DNA of 64,000 nucleotides from VRUE01 sp963805455. GTDB lineage: Bacteria; Actinomycetota; Thermoleophilia; Solirubrobacterales; 70-9. Under the pieces are notes generated by a model. It was given only the letters and a program-made list of their open reading frames with translations. It was not told the origin of the DNA and searched no databases. Below are positions 58,536 to 64,000 of this stretch, one piece after another. Numbering within the stretch: position 1 is the stretch's first letter; every line of letters begins with the position of its first letter. The stretch lies in assembly GCA_963805455.1 (NCBI GenBank), contig CAWDUJ010000010.1, forward strand, positions 194,979-258,978. Reading direction: 5' to 3'. The position numbers were made by a program, and so were the translations under genes.

Positions 58536-59130
58536 ATCAAGCTGGATGTCCCTGTCAGGCTGGTCGGCGCCGATTTCGTCCGGGCCTTCAATTCCCGCCC
58601 AGTCGAGCAGACTACGGGATCGCGGGAGTTTGCCTTTGGGCGTCTGATCAGGTTCGTCAAACGCGAGGGTCACAGCCGTGTTCCGGCGCTATACCGCGAC
58701 GACGACGGTTCAAGCTGGGGGCGTGGTGAACCATCAGCGGACGCAGCAAGGTCGCGGCCAACTCTCCAAACAGCGGGAGCGGCTATTGGACGGTGCCGGG
58801 GTCGGTCTGGGGATGAAATGAGGCCGCGTGGAAGACGGTTACGACCGGCTGCTGGAGTTCACCGAGCGTGAGGGCCAAAGCCAGTTGCCAGGGGGCTATT
58901 GAGACGACGACGGTTTCAAGCTGGGGTGGTGGGTTACCCAGGAAAGGGCGGATCACCGTCACGGAAAGCTCTCCGATGAGCGGCAGAAGCGGCTGGAAGC
59001 CTTGCCTGACTGGGTTTGGAATACAAGAGAGGCCGCCTGGGACGCGGGCTTTGAACCCTTCAACGCTTCGCCAGGCGCGAGGGCCACAGCCGGGTTCCGA
59101 CGGCCTGCCGCGACGACCACGGGGTTACTC
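58536..59130 (+). pseudogene. Helicase with HA (helicase-associated) repeats, decayed C-terminal part
   Basis: The first part reads KLDVPVRLVGADFVRAFNSR, PVEQTTGSREFAFGRLIRFV and KREGHSRVPALYRDDDG, the end of a helicase domain running into a helicase-associated (HA) domain. After a frameshift the next piece has NHQRTQQGRGQLSKQRERLL. A second HA unit follows, with an in-frame TGA before DDDGFKLGWWVTQERADHRH and then LSDERQKRLEALPDWVWNTR. The pattern of W-rich repeats is clear but at least two frame breaks and a stop destroy the gene. It sits at the right end of the island. Confidence 0.7.
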
Positions 59131-59165
59131 TTATTAGACTGCTGCGCTTTTCTTATGATCCCCCC

Positions 59166-59185
59166 GATCTACTAGTTGGTCTACT
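59166..59185 (+). repeat. Putative recombinase arm-type site, right
   Basis: GATCTACTAGTTGGTCTACT, counterpart of 32498-32517, with TCTACTA-N5-TCTACT spacing. It lies 85 bp inside the right att repeat. Confidence 0.5.
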
Positions 59186-59270
59186 AAACCCGCCGAAACT
59201 CAGGTCATATGGCAGAGTTGAGCTGACCCGAGCCAAGGCTAGACGGCGTCATTTCGCCGAATCGGCTGGA

Positions 59271-59318
59271 GTTGTGGTCCAGGCGGTCGCCGGTTCGAAT
59301 CCGGTCGTCCACCCCTCA
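59271..59318 (+). repeat. att repeat, right copy (tRNA-His 3' half)
   Basis: Identical to 32393-32440 over 48 bp. There is no 5' half of a tRNA in front of it, so it is not a functional tRNA. It marks the right end of the island. Confidence 0.88.
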
Positions 59319-59568
59319 CATAGAGCCAAATCTGGGGATCTGCCGAAAAAGGCTGGACCCAATTTGGACCCAAATCCCGAAAACCTCCTCTGTTGGGGTG
59401 GCCATCGAAGGAATCGCCCAGGCCATTCCTGAATTGTTTTGGGCCGATCCCAGTTGAGCGGAGATGATGACCGAGGCCGCCAAGTTCGCGCGCTGGGGTT
59501 CTAGAGCGTATTCCGGGGTACCTTGGTCAGCGGAGTCGGGACCTCTTTTCGATCCTCGGCAATGATGG
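59319..59568. other. Phage-like debris right of the island
   Basis: No full gene. A 32-aa frame beginning MTEAAKFARWGSRAYSGVPW (59467-59565) is doubtful. The phrase GACCTCTTT-TCGATCCTCGGCAAT at about 59539-59563 recurs at about 60679-60703 in front of the capsid remnant, showing local duplication. Confidence 0.4.
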
Positions 59569-59569
59569 G

Positions 59570-59629
59570 TTGGACGTCAGCCTCCTGGTTGGCGTCCAGG
59601 CGGTCCCCGGTTCGAATCCGGTCGTCACC
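59570..59629 (+). other. Degenerate tRNA-like att relic with GGC anticodon
   Basis: GGACGTCAGC, then CCTGG-TTGGCGT-CCAGG, CGGTC, CCCGG-TTCGAAT-CCGGT, CGTCACC. The 3' half matches the tRNA-His att core with few changes, but the loop reads GGC instead of GTG and the D arm is missing. Probably another integration scar and not a working tRNA. Confidence 0.6.
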
Positions 59630-59665
59630 GAAACGAAGGCTCAGGAAGGGCGCGGGCCACCCAGG

Positions 59666-59759
59666 TTGACCGCCGCCCCAGCCAGCATTACGCTCGATGC
59701 CAGGGCCTCGGCGCTGCGGGTTCGAGGCCGGAAGCTACAACCCACAGAGGGGAATCAAG
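59666..59759 (+). promoter_or_regulatory. Conserved promoter and leader, copy D
   Basis: TTGACC (59666-59671), 17 bp, TACGCT (59689-59694). In the 65-nt leader GGCCTCG (59704-59710) pairs with CGAGGCC (59723-59729), a perfect 7-bp stem with a 12-nt loop, followed by GGAAGC. SD GAGGGG precedes ATG 59760. No ACTAACGCGCC element upstream. Confidence 0.75.
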
Positions 59760-60506
59760 ATGCCCAAGCGCCTACGGCCTCGGCTTACCTTCGCCAACGT
59801 CATCTCATGCCTCGCGCTCTTCGTCGCGCTCGGCAGCGGCGCCTACGCAGCAATCCACCTGCCCAGGAACAGTGTCGGCGCCAGACAGCTCAAGAAGAAC
59901 TCGGTGACAGGTGCAAAAGTCAAGAACCACTCGCTCACTGGCCGCGACATCTCGACCTCAACCCTAGGAACTGTTCCCAATGCAGATCATGCCGCGAGCG
60001 CAGGTCATGCCGCGAGCGCAGATCAGGCAGCGGGCGCAGGTCATGCCGCGAGCGCAGATCAGGCAGCGAGCGCAGGTCATGCCGTTACGGCGGATGACGC
60101 CGAAACTCTACAGGGCATCGTCCCGTCGTCCTTCGTGCAGGGGCATGGATCGACAATCGCAGGCCGGCGCGATCTGGATTTGGCAGAGGTCGTGCCGCCG
60201 ATTGATCTGTCGGGTATCGCCAGTCTCACCGCAAAATGCATGCTCGGCCCGACGGTGGGGTTCAACCTCAAAAACACCTCTGGGGGAATCATCGATGTCT
60301 CAGCATCGATTAATAGTGCGTTGCCAGTCTTTTTCATCCTCGGTAACGAAGGGGTAAATCCCTTCGAAGACGCTCAACCGTTCACAGTGGATTTGCATCT
60401 CGCAACTCGGGAATCTCCCCCGGAAGTTGCGACGATTTTTGTAGTTGCGAGTTTAGAAGACCCGAAAACATGTGATGTTTTCACCCAAGCGATTATCGGC
60501 GCCTAG
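59760..60506 (+). CDS. Surface stalk protein, copy D with a different tip domain
   Basis: 248 residues. The N-terminus is as in the family (MPKRLRPRLTFANVISCLAL then FVALGSGAYAA), stalk NSVGARQLKKNSVTGAKVKN, and TLGTVPNADHAASAGHAASA. The hinge is enlarged by six-residue repeats (AASADQ/AASAGH). From about residue 125 the C-terminal part is unrelated to the other copies: ETLQGIVPSSFVQGHGSTIA, RDLDLAEVVPPIDLSGIASL, a pair of Cys (AKCMLG, KTCDVF). It ends IIGA instead of FRAES. This looks like a tip-domain swap on a conserved stalk. Confidence 0.78.
   Translation: MPKRLRPRLTFANVISCLALFVALGSGAYAAIHLPRNSVGARQLKKNSVTGAKVKNHSLTGRDISTSTLGTVPNADHAASAGHAASADQAAGAGHAASADQAASAGHAVTADDAETLQGIVPSSFVQGHGSTIAGRRDLDLAEVVPPIDLSGIASLTAKCMLGPTVGFNLKNTSGGIIDVSASINSALPVFFILGNEGVNPFEDAQPFTVDLHLATRESPPEVATIFVVASLEDPKTCDVFTQAIIGA
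59985..60080 (+). repeat. 18-bp tandem repeats inside copy D
   Basis: About five units of an 18-bp repeat of the form GRTCAKGCMGCGRGCGCA encode the hexapeptide pattern H/Q-A-A-S/G-A-D/G. The high DNA identity between units suggests recent slippage and possible length variation. Confidence 0.8.
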
Positions 60507-60689
60507 GGGAGTCAACCCCCGGAAACCGACGACGCCAAGTTCGCGCTGGGCGTCTAGGCAGGAGTTGGGAGTCAGAGAGGGTCATACAGCGTCTATTTCG
60601 TCCCCACGACGTCCTCACGAGGGGCCTTCTCGACGGGACAGATGGAACGATGCATCGAAGTCCTGAGGCAACCTCCTTGGACCTCTTTC

Positions 60690-61302
60690 TCGATCCTCGG
60701 CAATCTTCAGTGTCGAGCTCGGCGAGGACTGGGGAACGGTGAGTCAAGAACTCGCCCGGTTGATGGCCGATGCCAAGGACACGCTCGAGGCCGAAAAATT
60801 CACTAACGGTTCCGGTGAAGATGAGCCCGAAGGAATCGTCACGGGCGCGAGCGAAGTCGTCGAAACAAAAACCAAAGAAAAATTCGAAATCGGCGACGCG
60901 TACTCACTCCAGGAGAGCCTGCCGCCCCGCTGCCAACGGGGAGCCACTTTCCTGGCATCCAACGCGATCAGCAATGTGATCTATCGGTTCGTCGCTTCGG
61001 GTAACACCGAAGAGCCGCCGCTGATGGATAGCGACAGGTCGGCGATTTTGGGGAAGCCCTACGCCGAGGTCAGCGGCATGTTGACGGCGGTAACAAAAGG
61101 CAAAGTCGTCCTGCTCTACGGCGACGTAGCGCGAGGATTCAAGGTAATCGACCGGCTCGGCGCGAGTGTCGAGCTGATCCCGCGTCTCTTTGGCGAAGAA
61201 GGTTTCCCGAAGGGCGAACGTGGCCTGTGGTTCCACCGGCGGACATCCAGTGCGGTCATCGTCCCGAACGCGATCAGGGCGCTCGAAGTAAAGCCCGAAT
61301 AG
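60690..61302 (+). pseudogene. HK97-type major capsid protein, C-terminal remnant
   Basis: The frame reads AIFSVELGEDWGTVSQELAR, LMADAKDTLEAEKFTNGSGE, EIGDAYSLQESLPPRCQRGA, ATFLASNAISNVIYRF, LLYGDVARGFKVIDRLGASV, ELIPRLFGEEGFPKGERGLW and RTSSAVIVPNAIRALEVK, which is the P-domain and C-terminal part of HK97-family capsid proteins in the right order. The N-terminal arm and first half are missing. A GTG at 60739 could start a 187-aa product, but homology extends upstream of it, so this is a truncated prophage gene. Confidence 0.75.
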
Positions 61303-61433
61303 GGCCTAAGACTTCGGCGGCCGCTCTGCCCCCGACGAAACCCCCTACCCGCCCTGGCCACATGGCCCTCGGCGGGGCCGCCGCGCCGGGCGGGTCGAGG
61401 CTTTAATCCTCTCGGTGTTCGACGTGTCGGTGC

Positions 61434-62090
61434 TCAGGATTCGGCGCGAAAGGTGACTCCGTCGAGGCCTACGAAGGTCGCGCCGGTAAACCCAACCACC
61501 GCGCCATCAAATCCCGTGATCACACCCGGGCCGTAGATCGTCAGGGGGAATGTCCCTTCGCTGCAGGGGCCGCCGGAGCAGGTGGCCGCAACCTGAATGA
61601 ATTTGCCACTCGCTGGCCGGAACCCCGGGGGAAGCTGGAATATGAGCGAAGTTCCTCCAGGTTTGAGTGTTCCCTTCAGATGCACGATCCCATCGTGGTC
61701 CTTGAAGAATCCGGCCGTTTCGTGTCCAGGGGTGCCCAGATTTTCCCATCCGTTTTGGAAGCCCGGCTCACCAGACGCACCCACTTCGTGCCAGCCTTCC
61801 GGCGAAGCAAGGGAGTTCGCCGTGGTCGCCGTGGTCGCCGTGGTCGCCGTCGGCACGGTGCCAAGGGTCCCAGCGTTGATCTGCGTTCCGGTCAGCGTGC
61901 CTTTCTTGACCTTGGCGGCCGTGACGGCTTCGTTCTTGATTTTCGCCGTGGTGACCGCGCTCTTCTTCAACTGCTTGCTTCCGACCGAGTTCTTGCGCAG
62001 GTGACTGGCGGCGTAGGCGGCTCCGCCGCCAAGCAACAGGAATAGGCAGAGCGTCGAGACGACGTTCGCGTAGGTCAGCTTCGGGCGCAT
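61434..62090 (-). CDS. Surface stalk protein, copy E of six-member family
   Basis: 218 residues. Signal or anchor MRPKLTYANVVSTLCLFLLL identical in its first 20 residues to copy B, stalk RKNSVGSKQLKKSAVTTAKI, hinge TLGTVPTATTATTATTANSL, and tip WHEVGASGEPGFQNGWENLG, FFKDHDGIVHLKGTLKPGG, FQLPPGFRPASGKFIQ, ending VTFRAES. A Cys pair (ATCSGGPCSEG) is in the tip. Function unknown. Confidence 0.8.
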   Translation of the reverse strand: MRPKLTYANVVSTLCLFLLLGGGAAYAASHLRKNSVGSKQLKKSAVTTAKIKNEAVTAAKVKKGTLTGTQINAGTLGTVPTATTATTATTANSLASPEGWHEVGASGEPGFQNGWENLGTPGHETAGFFKDHDGIVHLKGTLKPGGTSLIFQLPPGFRPASGKFIQVAATCSGGPCSEGTFPLTIYGPGVITGFDGAVVGFTGATFVGLDGVTFRAES

Positions 62091-62184
62091 TCAAGGCCTC
62101 CGTTGGGTTCGCGCTTTTGGCCTTTGCCTCCCCAACGGGCCGAGGCCCTTCGATCACGGTAGTCCTTTGCAGCGGCGGGGTCAA
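62091..62184 (-). promoter_or_regulatory. Conserved promoter and leader, copy E
   Basis: On the minus strand TTGACC (62184-62179), 17 bp, TACCGT (62161-62156). The 65-nt leader forms GCCTC-CCC/GGG-GAGGC (62146-62126, two-nt bulge, loop GTT), the same stem as copy B. Upstream CAAACGCGCC is a variant of the ACTAACGCGCC element. SD GGAGG precedes ATG 62090. Confidence 0.75.
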
Positions 62185-62211
62185 TCCGGGAGGCGCGTTT
62201 GGGGTCTGGTG

Positions 62212-62880
62212 TCAGGATTCGGCGCGGAAGTCGATTCCACTGAGACTGGCATATTCGCCTATGACCAACACCACACCAGCTTCTTCCGGAGACGCGTTCG
62301 ATCCTAGGACATCCGCGAACCCGTCTCCTGAGAGAGAGCAGCCGCCGCCGTCACACTCAATTGGGAAGTAGAGGCGTTCGGCGGACCGGTAGCCGGGCGG
62401 CAGTTGGAAAACGGCCGCACCTGTTCCGCCACCTACGTAGCCCTTGAGATGAACGATGCCATCATGATCCTTGTAGAAGGCTGCCGTCGCCCAGGTACCA
62501 CCAAAATTGTGCCAGGAATTCTGAAACCCCGGCTCGCCCGGTGCCCCAACCAAGTGCCAGTTTTCCGGGGGGGCAAGCGAATTAGCTGTAAGGGCAGTGT
62601 TTGCCGTATTCGCAGTGTGAGCTGCATTCGCGGCGTTTGCCATTGGTACTGTGCCGAGCGTCGACGCGTTGATCTGCTTGCCGGTCAACGCGCCGTCCTT
62701 GACTTTGGCGGCGGTGATTGCATGCTTCCTGACTTTCGCGGTCGTCACTGCATTCTTCTTCAACTGCCTTGCGCCGACCGAATTCTTGCGCAGATGGCCG
62801 GCAGCATATGCACCGCCCCCGAGCAGCAGGAAGAAGCACAGCGTTGACATCACATTCGCGTAGGTCAGCTTCGGGCGCAT
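62212..62880 (-). CDS. Surface stalk protein, copy F of six-member family
   Basis: 222 residues from ATG 62880. MRPKLTYANVMSTLCFFLLL signal or anchor, stalk RKNSVGARQLKKNAVTTAKV, hinge TLGTVPMANAANAAHTANTA, tip WHLVGAPGEPGFQNSWHNFG, FYKDHDGIVHLKGYVGGG, FQLPPGYRSAERLYFPIE, ending IDFRAES. A Cys pair (ECDGGGCSLSG) is in the same tip position as in copies B, C and E. Downstream of copy E's promoter in the same direction, 28 bp beyond its -35. Confidence 0.8.
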   Translation of the reverse strand: MRPKLTYANVMSTLCFFLLLGGGAYAAGHLRKNSVGARQLKKNAVTTAKVRKHAITAAKVKDGALTGKQINASTLGTVPMANAANAAHTANTANTALTANSLAPPENWHLVGAPGEPGFQNSWHNFGGTWATAAFYKDHDGIVHLKGYVGGGTGAAVFQLPPGYRSAERLYFPIECDGGGCSLSGDGFADVLGSNASPEEAGVVLVIGEYASLSGIDFRAES

Positions 62881-62970
62881 ATCAGCGTCTCCTCGGTCGT
62901 GGTTCTGGCCCCGCACCCGAAGGGCCGAGGCCCCGTCGATCACGGTAGCCCTCTTCGGTAGCAGGGTCAA
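62881..62970 (-). promoter_or_regulatory. Conserved promoter and leader, copy F
   Basis: On the minus strand TTGACC (62970-62965), 17 bp, TACCGT (62947-62942). The 61-nt leader contains GGGGCCTCGGCCCTTCGGG and later GGGGCC; CCC-TTC-GGG with outer GGCC/GGCC can pair, more weakly than in other copies. SD GAGGAG precedes ATG 62880. Confidence 0.72.
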
Positions 62971-63209
62971 TCCATAGCGCGGCATCGGGCAGCGGTCGAG
63001 CTGGTCGTCGGCAGAGCCCTGGCGAAATGGGGTCGCGGGCGTTCCCTTCTTTTTAGGGATGCCCGCTCTGGACACCCGCGCAGTCGAGCGCACGTTCAGC
63101 TCGCCACCGAGCTTGCGGCGCGCACCCGGGAAACGGCCTCCCCAGTCGTTGCGGCTCCTTGGCCGGGAATGGGGTCGGCTGACGTGGGATTGAACTGCCA
63201 TACCGTGTC
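62971..63209. other. Intergenic stretch without recognised gene
   Basis: No coding pattern stands out on either strand between the copy F promoter and the broken ribbon-helix-helix gene. Confidence 0.4.
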
Positions 63210-63211
63210 CT

Positions 63212-63390
63212 ATGCCCCTGGAAAGTCTGTCAACGGCAGTCCCCGAGGAACTCGCACACAGTGTGCGCGCAATCGCCGCCGCCGACGAGAACCGTCAGCT
63301 ACCTGCTTCGGAGGATGCTGGAAAACACGGTAGGGGAACCTTCGACCGATACAGCAGCGGGGCACAAAGGCACATGACCCCCAGCAGATG
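63212..63390 (+). pseudogene. Ribbon-helix-helix (CopG-like) protein, frameshifted
   Basis: ATG 63212 reads MPLESLSTAVPEELAHSVRA then IAAADENR; one frame over the sequence continues RTVSYLLRRMLENTVGEP. Joined, this is the usual ribbon-helix-helix pattern (strand, helix, turn ENRTVSYLLRR, helix) found in antitoxins and plasmid or phage repressors. A 1-nt shift near 63290 breaks it. Low-to-moderate confidence because the motif is short. Confidence 0.45.
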
Positions 63391-63776
63391 CAAGAGGAGC
63401 TCGACGCCCTCAACTGGCTCGGTGTCGAAGATGGGGTAGACGGCGGGGAACGCCTTAGGTCGGAGCGGGAGGCGAGAGCCAACTAACTCGGCGCGGCGCT
63501 CAGCCAAGTGCGCTCCCGCGAACTCCAAGCCGCCGCCGAACGCCAGGGCGATATCACCGCCGCCCAATACTTCAGGTTTCACCGCCACCGCCGATTCGGC
63601 TCCGACCGTCCCTCCCAATCCTCCCGGCCGCAAGTTGGCAGTTCGCGTGAAAGCCAGGGCAAGCCGACCCGGACCCGCGGCAGTCGCCGCACGACGGGCG
63701 CTCGCGCCGGGCCAGACGACCCCCGACCCTGAACCTGAAGCCCAAGCGGGCACCTAGACGAAGCAGGGGGGCGGGA
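63391..63776. other. Region with doubtful small frames
   Basis: A 32-aa frame (MQEELDALNWLGVEDGVDGG, about 63387-63485) and a 74-aa Arg/Ser-rich frame starting at 63508 are open but have no family signal. Both could be phage-derived small proteins or chance. Confidence 0.3.
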
Positions 63777-63947
63777 ATGAGTTCCGCGCCGAAAACACCG
63801 CTCAACCCCACCGAGCTGGCGAAGTTGAGCATCGTTGAGTGCGCTGATCTCTACCGCGAACTCGGCATGCTCAAAACTGAACCGGTGGCCGCCGAGGAAG
63901 TGGTCCGCCGGATCGTCTTTTGGCGGGATAGATCTACAGGTCTCTGA
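63777..63947 (+). CDS. Possible 56-aa helical protein
   Basis: ATG 63777 to TGA 63945-63947, with GGGGGGCGGG upstream but no clear SD. The peptide MSSAPKTPLNPTELAKLSIV, ECADLYRELGMLKTEPVAAE is helical and soluble, and looks more protein-like than neighbouring frames. Function unknown; phage origin possible from location. Confidence 0.4.
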   Translation: MSSAPKTPLNPTELAKLSIVECADLYRELGMLKTEPVAAEEVVRRIVFWRDRSTGL

Positions 63948-64000
63948 AGACGTCCTTGGATCGACTTCGGTTGGCGCCCATTCGAGTGGCCGGCTCTATT

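Larger units (their letters stand above)
32436..59270. mobile_element. 26.9-kb genomic island inserted at tRNA-His
   Basis: The segment is bounded by the intact tRNA-His on the left and a 48-bp copy of its 3' half on the right (offset 26,878 bp). Just inside each end lies a TCTACTA-N5-TCTACT double repeat. The cargo is catabolic and transport genes plus many gene remnants. Only a decayed tyrosine recombinase end (37199-37353) is present, so the island appears immobilised. It may be composite, since other tRNA relics occur near both ends. Confidence 0.78.

Noticed and set aside
59570..59629. Functional tRNA-Ala (GGC)
   Set aside because: No D arm and an incomplete acceptor stem; better explained as a degenerate att scar.
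59985..60080. CRISPR array
   Set aside because: The repeats are contiguous 18-bp units in frame inside a coding sequence, without spacers; no other repeat-spacer array was seen in the window.

Overview
The window reads as chromosomal DNA of a high-GC Gram-positive bacterium of the class Thermoleophilia (Solirubrobacterales type). The evidence is the strong G/C bias at third codon positions, many GTG starts, many ATGA/GTGA gene overlaps, and several gene families typical of that group: secreted proteins with a basic beta-sandwich C-terminus, and a paralogous family beginning MRPKLTYANV whose stalk ends in a TLGTVP motif. The taxonomic call is an inference from family resemblance, not from a marker gene.

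Positions 1-24,630 look like ordinary core chromosome. There is the end of a thioredoxin reductase gene, greA, then a minus-strand fatty-acid oxidation cluster (thiolase, class IV aminotransferase, acyl-CoA dehydrogenase, enoyl-CoA hydratase, 3-hydroxyacyl-CoA dehydrogenase) that runs into an alkylsulfatase gene and a secreted beta-propeller gene. A 1-Cys peroxiredoxin, a cobalamin adenosyltransferase/OsmC/SDR/NUDIX operon, a DUF1015 gene, tRNA-Pro(TGG), several secreted or lipid-anchored proteins, msrA and a polytopic GT-C-like membrane protein follow. The stretch ends with a truncated MMPL transporter tail.

Positions 25,039-27,762 and 59,666-62,970 hold the most striking pattern: six paralogous secreted-protein genes (three plus-strand copies, then one plus and two minus). 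Each is driven by a near-identical promoter (TTGAcC, exactly 17 bp, TAcCGT) and a 61-66 nt leader that can form a GC-rich hairpin whose sequence changes while pairing is mostly kept. Four copies of ACTAACGCGCC lie among the first cluster.

Positions 32,393-59,318 are a 26.9-kb genomic island inserted at tRNA-His(GTG). A perfect 48-bp repeat of the tRNA 3' half (anticodon loop to just past the 3' end) marks both ends, and a TCTACTA-N5-TCTACT double repeat lies just inside each end. The island carries a frameshifted AlbA_2 protein, a Ser/Thr kinase coupled to an unknown protein, a tyrosine-recombinase remnant, an aldehyde dehydrogenase, a DeoR/aldolase/FGGY-kinase sugar module, a TetR gene, a peptide-type ABC importer, and a catabolic set (cyclase, class II aldolase twice, class IV aminotransferase, FAD 2-hydroxyacid oxidase, PfkB kinase, acyl-CoA dehydrogenase, acyl-CoA ligase). 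Three island promoters share an operator around TGACGTCAAGTCC, so importer and enzymes look co-regulated. The island is a mosaic: a perfect 679-bp duplication, a duplicated ABC-ATPase fragment, and remnants of an aminotransferase, an alcohol dehydrogenase, an enoyl-CoA hydratase and a helicase.

Positions 59,319-64,000 are phage-derived or decayed DNA: a second degenerate tRNA-like att site, the C-terminal third of an HK97-type major capsid protein, a broken ribbon-helix-helix gene and the second cluster of the six-copy family.
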